64,000 nt of DNA from Homarus americanus (lineage: Eukaryota; Arthropoda; Malacostraca; Decapoda; Nephropidae): NCBI RefSeq assembly GCF_018991925.1, contig NW_024729417.1:2501-66500 (forward strand), in the 5' to 3' direction. The position numbers and the translations under genes were made by a program. How positions within the stretch are numbered: position 1 is the stretch's first letter; each line of letters opens with the position of its first letter. Positions 11,640 to 24,114 of this stretch are shown one piece after another. The notes beneath the pieces are model-generated. The model was not told the DNA's origin, made no database searches, and saw only the letters and a list, made by a program, of their open reading frames with translations.

Positions 11640-11965
11640 TTAATATTCTTTGAGTATGATGACTTAATCCCTTTGAGTATGATGATTTAATCCCTTGAGT
11701 ATGATGATTTAACCTTCTGGGTATGCTGAGTTAAGCCCTTTGGGTATGATGACTTAATCCCTTGAGTATGATGAGTTAACCTTCTGGGTATGATGACTTA
11801 ATCCCTTGAGTATGATGAGTTAACCTTCTGGGTATGCTGAGTTAATCCCTTGAGTATGATGAGTTAACCTTTGGGTATGATGACTTAAACCCTTGAGTAT
11901 GCTGAGTTAAACCTTTGAGTATGATAAAACAATCCCTTGATTACGATGACTTAAACCTTTAACTT
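11640..11965. repeat. 22-bp minisatellite (GAGTATGATGACTTAA type)
   Basis: About 14 copies of a 22-bp unit with core CCTTGAGTATGATGACTTAA. Variants replace CTTGAG by TCTGGG and GACTTAA by GAGTTAA. A related array in both orientations lies at 34190-34535. The interval 11456-11639 and the AT-rich 11966-12120 hold nothing recognisable. Confidence 0.9.
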
Positions 11966-12224
11966 CGATAACTTAACACTAATAAGAAATAAGTAAGAAG
12001 TGATAAAATAATTGAAGCATAAGAAACAACAACGATAATTAAGGCCAAACACGTAAGATAAATTAAGAGAAATATGAATCGTAAATAAATACATGTAGCC
12101 TATCTAGTTTAGACAAATATTAGCCAGGGGATCGTAAAATTCGCGCCAGGTTTGGTCAATACCGCGCCAACGAGGTTATAAATAGCCCCGGCAAGTCCAC
12201 AAACGCGCCAAATGAACTCCAGCG

Positions 12225-12648
12225 AAAACAGGACTACTACAACAGGGCTTCAACAGCTTCACATGCATAGAGGAATATGCAAGAGAGCTTCAGAGGCTTC
12301 AAATGAGCTGCACTGTAAACAGGAATGAACAAGACAGCGTCGCAGAGGCTTCAAATAAACGCAGAGAGAGGATAGTTTTACAGAGGCTTCAAATGCTTCA
12401 AGTGTAGACAAGAATGAGCAAGACAGCTTCAAACAGGCTTCAAATATAAACAGAAATGGACAAAAGTTTCACAGAGGCCTCAAGTGAACTCAAATGCAAA
12501 CAGGGATGACCAAGAGAGCTTCAGAGGCTTCAAATGAGCTGAAATGTAAACAGGAATTAACAAGACAGCTTCAGGGAGGCTTTAAATGACTCATATGTAA
12601 ACAGAAATGAACAAGAGAGATTTACAGAGACTTCACACGTAAACAACT
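12225..12648. repeat. ~60-bp degenerate tandem repeat
   Basis: Six to seven diverged units carry AGAGGCTTCAAATGAGCT, then GTAAACAGGAATGAACAAGA. No frame is kept open through it, so it is not a coding repeat. Confidence 0.8.
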
Positions 12649-12787
12649 CCAGCAGAGAACGAGGCTAAAAAAACGCTTGAAAAAAAATCACAAATAATTT
12701 ACAATATAACAATAAAACAAATAAATGCTCCTTGGAGAATAATAAGTCCCAAAACAGATACAAATGCTCACAAATGTCCTGAAATAT

Positions 12788-13131
12788 GCTCTCTCTTCCT
12801 CTCCTCCCTCTCTCTCTTCCACTTGCCCTTCCTCTCTTCTCTTCATCTTCTCCCCACCGCTTTTCCACTCTCTCTCTCCTCTCCGCCATTTTTGCACTCT
12901 ACCTCATCTCCCTTCTCCATTTCGTGTTCATTTCATTGCCTCTCTCCTTCTCTTCTCTTCTTTTCTCCCTCTCTCTCTCTACCTTCTCCTTCCCATCTCT
13001 CCCACCACCTCCTCCTCCCCACCATCTTTCCACCCCGTCTCCCACAATCCCTGGGTCACTCTGTCACTTCCTCTCCTCACAACTTAACCAGATCAAAACT
13101 CATTCTCCTCTTGTCTACCTGTGTTAGTTCA

Positions 13132-13181
<50 letters not shown>
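12788..13181. repeat. Pyrimidine-rich tract ending in (CT)n
   Basis: C/T-rich low-complexity sequence, ending in a pure CT tract at 13136-13181. The overlapping frames are Ser/Leu/Pro-rich in every phase. Confidence 0.8.
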
Positions 13182-13184
<3 letters not shown>

Positions 13185-13261
13185 GTGTCTCATGTTGTCC
13201 ACCAGAGTAGAAACCAACGTACAATAATACGAGTAGTTAGTTTATAAGAACTGATTTTTAG

Positions 13262-14068
13262 TGATCACCACCCATGTTACACTACCCCACACGGTACACG
13301 GATCACCACCGTGTTACACTACCCTCACACGGTACACGGTGATCACCACCCGTGTTCACTCCCTCACACGGTACACGGTGATCACCCGTGTTACACACCC
13401 CTCACACGTACACGGTGATCACCACCCGTGTTACACTACTCCCCTCACACGGTACACGGATCACCACCCGTGTTACACTACCCCCTCACACGGTACACGG
13501 TGATCACCACCCGTGTTACACTACCCTCACACACGGTACACGGTGATCACCCGTGTTACACTACCCCCTCACACGGTACACGGTGATCACCACCCGTGTT
13601 ACACTACTCCCCTCACACGGTACACGGTGATCACCACCCGTGTTACACTACCCCCTCACACGGTACACGGTGATCACCACCCGTGTTACACTACCCCCTC
13701 ACACGGTACACGTGATCACCACCCGTGTTACACTACCCCCTCACACGGTACACGGTGATCACCACCCGTGTTACACTACCCTCACGGTACACGTGATCAC
13801 CAGTTACACTACCCTCTCACACGGTACACGTGATCACCACCCGTGTTACACTACCCCTCACACGTCACGGTGATCACCCGTGGTTAACTACCCCTCACAC
13901 GGTACACGGTGATCACCACCCGTGTTACACTACCCCCTCACACGGTACACGGTGATCACCACCCGTGTTACACTACCCCCTACACGGTACACGGTGATCA
14001 CCACCGTGTTACACTACCCCCTCACACGGTACAGTGATCACCACCGTGTTACACTACCCCCGCCCCTC
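13262..14068. repeat. 43-bp minisatellite
   Basis: About 19 copies of a 43-bp unit that starts GTGATCACCACCCGTGTTAC and ends CCCCTCACACGGTACACG. Each unit contains a TGATCA palindrome. Copies differ mainly by small deletions. The following 140 bp is mixed sequence. Confidence 0.93.
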
Positions 14069-14207
14069 ACAACATAACGAAGGCTGGGCTGCCTCTACTT
14101 TCTTTGGGCCATGGACCCAAAAGACTAATTTTCCTTTGTCTCCCTAAGTAATGAAAAATTCTCCTCTCTTTCCTCCCTCCAGCTGGCCTGGAGTTATAAG
14201 ACACTAG

Positions 14208-14521
<314 letters not shown>

Positions 14522-14538
14522 TATATTAGATTGTGTCT

Positions 14539-14830
14539 GTTATGTTTTTTTTGCGAAATTGGTTACTTTGCAAAATTCCCGGCATGCATAGTGGTAGTTT
14601 TGGAAAATATCTTACAAACAAAATAACCGAAGTAAAAAAAAAAGTAACAGAACCACTTAACTGGGTATCCATCTACACGAGCCATCCTAACCTAACCTAA
14701 CCTAACCTAAACTAAACTAACCTCTCACTTAACCTAACCATAAGGTTAGGTTAGTTTAGGTAGCCTGTTTGTAAATTATATGCATGCCGGTAATTTTGCA
14801 AAGTAACCGATTTCGCAAAAAAACGTAACA
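14539..14830. mobile_element. Foldback/MITE-like inverted-repeat element
   Basis: The arm 14539-14590 (containing GCGAAATTGGTTACTTTGCA and CGGCATGCATA) is matched in reverse complement by 14779-14830 (TATGCATGCCGG and TGCAAAGTAACCGATTTCGC). About 48 of 52 positions pair. The central 190 bp contains a second inverted pair of CCTAA/TTAGG blocks (14693-14720 and 14741-14760). No coding capacity is seen. The inverted arms resemble a foldback or MITE, but no target-site duplication was identified. Confidence 0.6.
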
Positions 14831-15000
14831 TATATACACACATAAGAGAACCCTATATTAAAACCTGTTAAGACTGTCACTTTTACAACGAAATTAAATT
14901 ACTGAGTGTTGACAGCAGAGACAAGGTACAACACCGACCACCACCGGCAGACACCAACAGCCCCAAGACATCTGTCAACCACGTCCCCAGGTGTGACTTA

Positions 15001-15033
<33 letters not shown>

Positions 15034-15185
15034 GATGGTGATGATGATGACGGATGATGATGATGGTGATGATGATGAAGGGCGATGTTATGTAAGATGA
15101 CAGATGATGGTGGTGATGATGATGATGATGATGATGATGAGGGTGGTGATGATGAGGGCGGTGATGATGACGATATTGGTGATGA

Positions 15186-15231
<46 letters not shown>

Positions 15232-15283
15232 GTGGTGGTGATGATGATGATGATGATGATGATGCTGGGTTATGGTGATGATG

Positions 15284-15315
<32 letters not shown>

Positions 15316-15356
15316 GATGATGATGATGATGTAGATGATGGTGGTGATGATGGTGG

Positions 15357-15394
<38 letters not shown>

Positions 15395-15439
15395 GTGATG
15401 AAGATACGATGATGATGATGATGATGATGATTGATACGG

Positions 15440-15474
<35 letters not shown>

Positions 15475-15536
15475 GTTATGGTGATGATGATGATGATGAG
15501 TATATTGATGATGGATGATGATGATGGTGATGATGA

Positions 15537-15567
<31 letters not shown>

Positions 15568-15715
15568 GTGAGATGATGATGATGATGATGATGATGATGG
15601 TGGTGATGATGATGATGATGATGAGGATGGTGATGATGACGATGATGATGATGATGATGATGATGATGGTGACAGATGATGATGATGATGATGATGGTGA
15701 TGATGACGATAATGG

Positions 15716-15753
<38 letters not shown>

Positions 15754-15959
15754 GTGGTGATGATGATGATGATGATGATGATGATGTGATGATGAGTATG
15801 ATGATGATGATGGTTATGGTGATGATGATGATGATGTTGAGTATGATGATGATGATGATGGTTATGGTGATGATGATGATGATGAGTATGATGATGATGA
15901 TGATGGTTATGGTGGATGATGATGGATGATGAGTATGATGATGATGATGATGGTTATGG

Positions 15960-16018
<59 letters not shown>

Positions 16019-16025
16019 GTGGTGG

Positions 16026-16079
<54 letters not shown>

Positions 16080-16187
16080 GTATGATGAGGATGATGATGA
16101 TGGTTATGGTGATGATGGTGATGGTGATGATGATGATGATGATGATGATGGTTATGGTGATGATAATGATGATGATGATGATGAGTA
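15001..16187. repeat. (GAT)n trinucleotide array
   Basis: About 1.2 kb of GAT with GGT, TAT and AAG interruptions. Frames reading Met, Asp or Asp-Gly runs are pure repeat translation. Confidence 0.96.
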
Positions 16188-16257
16188 CACTTACTTCCTT
16201 ACAACATCAATACAAACCGAATTAACGCCCAAACAAAACACAAACCATTATATTTTG

Positions 16258-17735
16258 TCAGATGTGAGTCCTGAACCAGACTCATCAAGGCCACGTGAGT
16301 CCTGAACTAGACTCATCAAGGCCACGTGAGTCCTGAACTAGACTCATCAAGGCCACGTGAGTCCTGAACTAGACTCATGAAGGCCACGTGAGTCCTGAAC
16401 TAGACTCATGAAGGCCACGTGAGTCCTGAACTAGACTCATGAAGGCCACGTGAGTCCTGAACTAGACTCATCAAGGCCACGTGAGTCCTGAACTAGACTC
16501 ATGAAGGCCACGTGAGTCCTGAACTAGACTCATCAAGGCCACGTGAGTCCTGAACTAGACTCATGAAGGCCACGTGAGTCCTGAACTAGACTCATGAAGG
16601 CCACGTGAGTCCTGAACCAGACTCATGAAGGCCACGTGAGTCCTGAACTAGACTCATCAAGGCCTGAGTCACAGACCAGACTCATAGAGGTACGTGAGTG
16701 TAGACTGAACTCATGAAGGCCACGTGGTCACAGACTCATAGAGGCCGTGGAGTCTCAGCAGACTCCTTGAAGCCGTGAGTCTTGGACCCAGACTCATAGA
16801 GGCCGTAGATCCTGAACTGAACTCATGCAAGAGGCCGTGGTCTGAACAGACTCATAAGAGGCCATGGAGTCTAGACTAGACTCATCAAAGTGCGTAGGTC
16901 TAGACCAGACTCACCAGAGGGCCGCTTGGTCCCTAGACTGAACTCCTTGAAGGCCCGTGGTCCTGGACTGGACTCATGAGGCCACGTGGAGTCCTGAGCT
17001 AGACTCATAGAGGCCACATGGGTCTAGACTAGACTCACTGAAGGCCATGGTCCTGAACTGAGCTCACAGAGCCATGGGTCTGAACTAAGACTCATGAAGG
17101 CCGCATGGTCTGAACTGAACTCATGGGGCCACGTAAGGTCTAGACTAGACTCATAGAGGCCCGTGGAGTCACAGACTAGACTCCCTTAGAGGCCATGGAG
17201 TCCTGGACTGAACTCATCAAGGGACCCGTGAGTCCCTGAACTAGACTCATAGAAGCCACGTAGTCACAGACTAGACTCATCAAAAAAAAAAGGCCATGGA
17301 GGTCTGGGCTAGACTCCTTGAAGGCACAGGTCCTGGGCAAACTCATAGAGAGGCCCTGGGTCTGGGCTAGACTCATAGGAAGCCACAGGTCTGAACTGAA
17401 CTCATCAGGGTACATGGTCCTGAACTAGACTCATCAGGGCCACGTGAATTTTCAGACTAGACTCATAGAGAATACGTGGTGCAGACTAGACTCATGAAGG
17501 CCACGTGAGTCCTGAACTAGACTCATGAAGGCCACGTGAGTCCTGAACTAGACTCATGAAGGCCACGTGAGTCCTGAACTAGACTCATCAAGGCCACGTG
17601 AGTCCTGAACTAGACTCATGAAGGCCACGTGAGTCCTGAACTAGACTCATCAAGGCCACGTGAGTCCTGAACTAGACTCATGAAGGCCACGTGAGTCCTG
17701 AAGGCCACGTGAGTCTTGTGCTAGACAGAGGCACT
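16258..17735. repeat. 31-bp minisatellite with E-box CACGTG
   Basis: About 47 copies of a 31-bp unit reading CACGTGAGTCCTGAACTAGA then CTCATGAAGGC. Units on the left (16258-16670) and right (17480-17715) are nearly identical. Those in the centre (16680-17470) are heavily diverged. Most outer copies contain the E-box CACGTG. Confidence 0.94.
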
Positions 17736-17865
17736 CCACCTCCTCATAAGGTCAGGGGGAAAAAGTTCACAATCCGATTAACTTCTCCTTATGAAGATGT
17801 GTAATGGCCTCCACAGTGTGTCACCTCCAGACTCCTTTTATAGAGAAAACTTAACCTAACCCAAA

Positions 17866-17925
17866 CAGTAATCACCGGTGACCCAGAACCACCAATCACC
17901 GGTGACCCAGAACCATCACGTGACA
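17866..17925. repeat. Short tandem duplication (ACCGGTGACCCAGAACCA)
   Basis: Two tandem copies of a roughly 26-bp unit containing the palindrome ACCGGT. A short GT tract follows at 17938-17953. The region 17954-18105 is AT-rich. Confidence 0.75.
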
Positions 17926-18105
17926 GCTGTGCCGATGTGTGTGTGTGTGTGTGTTAAACGTGGCGCCTATATTGAACATGTTACCTGGGAGGTGATTACG
18001 TCAACATAAACTTTCATCATTGTTGTTATAATAAACGTATTGTGTGTTGATTTATTTACAGCCTTTGTTTAATTTAGGGGATATTAACGGGGGGTATATA
18101 TTCTG

Positions 18106-18259
18106 TTAGGTTAGGTTAGGTTAGGTTAGGTTAGGTTAGGTTAGGTTAGGTTAGGTTAGGTTAGGTTAGGTTAGGTTAGGTTAGATTAGGTTAGGTTAGG
18201 TTAGTTCAGGTCAGGTTAGGTCAGGTTAGGTTAGGTTAGGTTAGGTTAGGTTAGGTTAG
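18106..18259. repeat. Interstitial TTAGG telomere-type repeat
   Basis: About 30 tandem TTAGG units with a few variants (TTAGA, TCAGG). TTAGG is the canonical telomeric repeat of most arthropods. Because it is embedded between other sequences it is an interstitial block, not a chromosome end. The interval 18260-18595 after it is AT-rich without a gene. Confidence 0.92.
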
Positions 18260-18596
18260 TATAACATACACGTTCATGCTTAGTTGCAGTATAGCCAAAC
18301 ATACTGTACATGTATTCACACTATATACACACATAAATATATATCCTTTCATTAATACATACAAAATATAGTCAGTGTAAAACACATTAAGTTACATAAC
18401 GTTAAGAAGATCACCATGAAATATAACAGGAGAACAACACAATAACACAGGATGAACACAAGAGTCTCCCGTGGAAAAAAATATCTTGTCTCGTCTTGTT
18501 CACATCATGCTCAAGCAAAATGGCCTTTGTCGGCGTATTAAGGTTCTTACAGCGTTAATTACCTTATGAATGTATAATCAAGCAGGTTGTTTTTTT

Positions 18597-18692
18597 TGAG
18601 GGGGTGGGGGTGGAGGGGGGTGGAGGAGGGGTAGAGGAGGAGGGTGGAAGGGGTGGAGAGGGTGGACGAGGATGGGGGTGGAGAGGGGCAGA
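18597..18692. repeat. GGGGTGGA-type G-rich tract
   Basis: G-rich + strand with GGGGTGGAG blocks and several runs of four or more G, so it could form a G-quadruplex. The antisense Pro/Ser-rich frame is a by-product. Confidence 0.75.
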
Positions 18693-18889
18693 GGTGGTTG
18701 CTGAAAGTTGCTTTTGTGATGCGCCTCTCTCCTCCCTTCTGTAAAATCTTATCATGTGATGTAGAAAAAAATCTTGTGTAAATGTTTCAAATTTCTGTTT
18801 TACCTTTACTAAATTATCAAGATTCAGTTTATTCAGCTTCTATTCATTGTACACATCTATCTGCATCACCCATCGTCGATATCAAGTCA

Positions 18890-19020
18890 GCCGCTCATTG
18901 GTTGCGACGTGAGGTAAACATTGGCACGTGATCTCAAGTCAATCGCTGATTTGTTGTGACGTCAGTTAATCATTGTCACGTGATCTCAAGTCGACAGCTG
19001 ATTGGTTATGACGTCACGAG
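18890..19020. promoter_or_regulatory. Tandem CCAAT-CRE-E-box module, 52-bp period
   Basis: Three 52-bp units. The CRE-like octamers start at 18905 (CGACGTGA), 18957 (TGACGTCA) and 19009 (TGACGTCA), exactly 52 bp apart. ATTGG (or ATTTG) lies 8 bp before each. CACGTGATCTCAAGTC follows units 1 and 2, with E-boxes at 18925 and 18977. CREB/ATF, NF-Y and bHLH factors are known binders of these motifs. Regulatory activity is inference only, and no gene start is visible nearby. Confidence 0.5.
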
Positions 19021-19079
19021 GTGGGGGTGAAATTAATACTCAGTCTCTTAGTAATAGCTCTGTAAACAAACTGGCAGAT

Positions 19080-19205
19080 ACTCCAAGAAGTGGCAGACAG
19101 TCACCAGTATGGTTGACAATCCCCAGTATAGCAGAGTCACCAGTATGGTAGACAGTCACCAGTATGGTAGACAGTCACCAGTAAGTTGAGAAGTCACCGG
19201 TACTG
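19080..19205. repeat. ~20-bp minisatellite (GTCACCAGTATGGTAGACA)
   Basis: About six tandem units with core GTCACCAGTATGGTAGACA, diverging toward both ends. Confidence 0.85.
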
Positions 19206-19267
19206 TGGTTGTGTTCATGTACTGAGCTGCTTCAACTGCCCCTTGTGGATGAGACCTGAGCAGGTGT

Positions 19268-19895
19268 TGTCCATTTACTGGGAGAGCAAGACAGGGTGAG
19301 GCAGGGCAGGGTGAGGCAGGGGCAGAGTGAGGGCGGGGAAGGGGTGAGGCAGGGCAGAGGAGGCAAGGAAGGGGTGAGGCAGGGGTTGGGGGTGGAAGTG
19401 CAGGGCAGGAGGCAGGGGTGCAGGTGAGGCGTGGCAGTGTGAGGCAAGGAAGGGTGAGGCAGGGCAGGGGCAGGAGGCAGGCGGGGTGAGGTAGGTGGAA
19501 AGAGGTAGGTCAGGGGACAGGCAGGGCGATGGACCAGTGGATCAGGGCAGGTGAGGGAAGGATGGATCAGGCAGGGTGAGGCAGACGGACCAGTGGATCA
19601 GGCAGGGGTGGGAGGAAGGATGGATCAGGGCAGGGTGAAGCAGGGGTGGACCAGGCAGGGGTGAGGCAGGGCAGGTGGGACTAGGCAGGTGAGGGAAGGA
19701 TGGATCAGGGCAGGGGTGAGGCAGGGTGACCAGGCAGGGGTGAGGCAGGGTGCAGGGGTGGGACCAGGCAGGGTGAGTGCAGAGTGGATTAGGCAGGGTG
19801 CGGCAGGTGAACCATTGCAGGGTGAGTGTAGGGGTGGACCAGGGCAGGGGTGGACCAGGGCAGGTGAGGCAGGGCAGGGTGAGGCAGGGCTCACA
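19268..19895. repeat. GCAGGGTGAGG-type G-rich minisatellite
   Basis: Degenerate units around GGCAGGGTGAGGCAGG, some extended with GACCAGTGGATCAGG. Cys/Leu/Pro-rich antisense frames are by-products. The interval 19930-20130 that follows is mostly C-rich (CCCCACTC) with no gene. Confidence 0.9.
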
Positions 19896-20204
19896 ACATG
19901 ACGGCAGCAAATAACCAGCCGACATATAAGTGGCCTCCTCTAATGTATTCTAAAACAATACCCTCCCTATCAGCTTCTAACTCCCGCCCCACTCTCCTCT
20001 CTACTTAACCCTGCCCCACTCTCTTACTTAACCCCACTCCTTCTAACCCCACCCCACTTCTCCCCATTTAACCCATCCCCCCTGACACTCTGGAGCAGCC
20101 GCCAGAGGTGACAGTTTTGTTCTCACGGTGGCAGCAGCAGCACCCACTCTCTCGCTCACTTTATTTATAAAATGTAGATATTTTTTTCACTGTTGCAAAC
20201 CTTT

Positions 20205-23200
20205 TCCAGCATCATCCATCAGCATCATCATCTACCAGCATCATCTACCATCATCATCATCCATCATCCATCAGCATCATCCTCTATCATCACCCATCAC
20301 CATCATCATCCATCACATACTATCATCATCCATCACCCACTATCATCATCTACCCAGCATCATCCATCACCATCATCATCTACCACCATCATCCATCACC
20401 ATCATCATCCATCACCCTATCATTATCTACAGCATCATCCATCAGCATCATCATCTACCATCATCACCATCACCATCATCATCCATCACCATCATCATCC
20501 ATCACCCTATCATCATCTACAGCATCATCCATCACCATCATCTACCATCATCCATCACCATCATCACCCACTATGATCATCTACCATCATCCATCACCGA
20601 TATCATTATCTCCAGCATCATCATCACCATCATCATCCATCACCATCATCTATCATCATCCATCACCATCATCACCACAATCATCATCTACCTACATCAT
20701 CATCATCACCTTTTTTTTTTCACTATCATTATCTATCATCATATCCATCATCACCCTATCATTATCCTACCATCATCATCCATCACCATCATCACCCACT
20801 ATCATTATCTACCATCATCATCCATCACCATCATCCCCACTATCATTATCTACATCATCATCCATCACCATCATCCTCACTATCATTATCTACTCATCAT
20901 CATCACCATCATCACCCACTATCATTATCTCCATCATCATCCATCACCATCATCACCCACTATCATTATCTACCATCATCATCCATCACATCATCACTCA
21001 CTATCATTATCTACAACATCATCCATCACCATCATCACCACTATCATTATCTACCATCATCATCCATCACCATACCTATATTATCTAATATCATCCATCA
21101 CTATCATTATCTACATCATCATCCATCATCATCACTCACTATCATTATCTCATCATCATCCATCACCATCATCACTATCTGTCATCATCATCCATACCAT
21201 CATCACCCACTATCATTATCTACCATCATCATCCATCACCATCATCATCCACTATCATTATCTCTACCATCATCATCCATCACCATCTACCACTATCATT
21301 ATCTACCATCATCATCCATCACCATCATCACCCACTATCATTATCTACCATCATCATATCACCTCATCATTATCTACCATCATCATCCATCAATCATCAC
21401 CCACTATCATTATCTACCATCATCATCCATCACATCATCACTCACTATCATTATCTACCATCATCATCCATCACCATCATCACCCACTATCATTATCTAC
21501 CATCATCATCCTCACCATCATCCCCTATCATTATCTACCATCATCCATCTCTACTATTTCTATCATCATCCATCACCATCATCACCCCTATCATCATCTA
21601 CCATCATCATCCATCACCATCATCACCCACTATCTATCTCTATCATCACCATCACATCCATCATCATTATCTACCATCATCATCCATCACCATCATCATC
21701 CACTATCATCATCTACCAGCATCACCCATCACCATCATCATCCACACCATCATCTACCATCATCCATCACCATCATTCCCTATCATTATCTACAGCATCA
21801 TCCATCACCATCATCATCCATCACTATCGTGTCTATCATCATCATCCATCTACCATCATCACATCACCATCATCATCCATCCCATCATCACCCACCATCA
21901 TTATCTACCACATTCCATCACTTATCTACCACCATCATCATCCATACCATCATCACCATCATCATCCATCACCACTCATATCCATCATCCATACCATCAT
22001 CATCCATCATCATCATCCATCATCATCATCCCATCACCATCACCATCATCACCCTATCTACCAACATCATCCATCACCATCACCATCATCACCCTATCAT
22101 TATCTATAACATCATCCATCAACATCATCACCCTATCATTATCTACCAACATCATCATCAATCCTTCATCACCCACTATCATTATCTACAACATCATCCA
22201 TCACCACTCATCCATCACCCACTATCATCATCTCTACATCATCATCCATCACCATCATCACCTACTATCATTATCACAACATCATCCATCAGCATCATCA
22301 CCCACTATCATTATCTACCATCATCATCCATCACCATCATCACCCTACATTATCTACATCATCATCCATCAATCATCACCACTATTATCTACCATCATCA
22401 TCCACCATCATCATCATCACCCTATATCATACATCATCATCATCACCATCATCACCTATCATTATCTACCAACATCATCCATCAGCATCATCACCCTATC
22501 ATTATCTACCATCATCATCCATCACCATCATCACCCACTATCATTATCTACCAACATCATCCATCAAAATCATCACCCACTATCATTATCTACCATCATC
22601 ATCCATCACCATCATCATTCATCACCCACTATCATTATCTACCATCATCATCCATCACCATCATCACCCTATCATTATCTCAACATCATCCATCAGCATC
22701 ATCACCCACTATCATTATCCATCATCATCCATCACCATCATCACCCTACCATTATCTACCATCATCATCCATCACCATCATCACCACTATCATTATCTAC
22801 CACATCATCCATCACCAATCATCCATCACCCTATCATCATCTATCATCATCCATCACCCACTATCATCATCTACCATCATCATCCATCACCCACTATCAT
22901 CATCTACCATCATCATCCATCACCATCATCACCACCTATCATTATCCAACATCATCCATCATCATCACCACTATCATTATCTAACATCATCCATCAACAT
23001 CATCACACTATCATTATCTACCATCATCATCCATCAGCTCATCACCCACTATCATTTCTAACATCATCCATCAGCATCATCACCCACTATCGTTATCTAC
23101 CATCATCATCCATCACCATCATCATCCACTATCATCATCTACCAGCATCATACATCACCATCATCATCCAACACCATCATCTACCAACATCATCCATCAC

Positions 23201-24082
23201 CATCATCACACTATGATCATCTACCATCATCCATCACCATATTATCTGCATCATCCATCATCATCATCCATCACCATCATCTACCATCATCATCCATCAC
23301 CATCATCACCTATCATCATCTACCTACATCATCGTCATCACCCACTATCATATCTACCATCATCATCCATCACCATCATCACCCACTATCATTATCTACC
23401 AGCCATCCATCACCATCATCACCCACCTATCATTATCTACCATCAGCATCTTCATCATCACCCTATTTATCTACCATCATCATCCATCACCATCATCACC
23501 CTATCATTATCTACCAACATCATCCATCACCATCATCATCATCACCTATCATCATCTACCATCATCATCATCACCATCATCACCCACTATCATTATCTAC
23601 CAACAATCCATCACCATCATCACCCACTATCATTATCTACCAACATCATCCATCAGCATCATCACTCACCCCTATCATTATCTACCAACATCATCCATCA
23701 GCATCATCACCCACTATCATTATCTTCATCATCCATCCTGTCATCACCACTACCTTATCCTACATCATCATCATCATATCATCACCCACTATCATTATCT
23801 ACCAATCATCCATCACCATCATCATCCATCATATCATCATCTACCATCATCATCATCACCATCATCACCTATCATTATACCAACATCATCCATCACCATC
23901 ATCACCCACTATCATTATCTACCAATATCCATCAGCATCATCACCACTATCATTATCTCATCATCCATCAGCATCATCACCACTATCGTTATCTCCATCA
24001 TCATCCATCAGCATCATCACCCACTATCATTATCTACCATCATCATCCATCACCACCACCACCAACATCATCACCGTCACCA
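20205..24082. repeat. 3.9-kb array, 42-bp unit of ATC/ACC type
   Basis: The main unit is 42 bp: ATTATCTACCATCATCATCC, then ATCACCATCATCACCCACTATC. Shorter and mixed units are common at both ends. The 977-codon frame at 20128-23061 (Ile/His/Ser/Pro-rich) is a translation of this period, which is a multiple of three. No domain is present. Confidence 0.96.
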
Positions 24083-24114
24083 TGAATAAAGAATATAATT
24101 AAAACAGATAAACG

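Noticed and set aside
17176..17415. 79-codon antisense frame in the 31-bp array
   Set aside because: It lies in diverged units of the minisatellite; its peptide blocks (Ser-Leu, Met-Ser) follow the repeat.
18106..18259. TTAGG block as a true chromosome end
   Set aside because: It is short and flanked on both sides by tens of kb of other sequence.
20128..23061. 977-codon Ile/His/Ser/Pro frame
   Set aside because: Its period follows the 42-bp ATC/ACC array. There is no non-repetitive protein segment.
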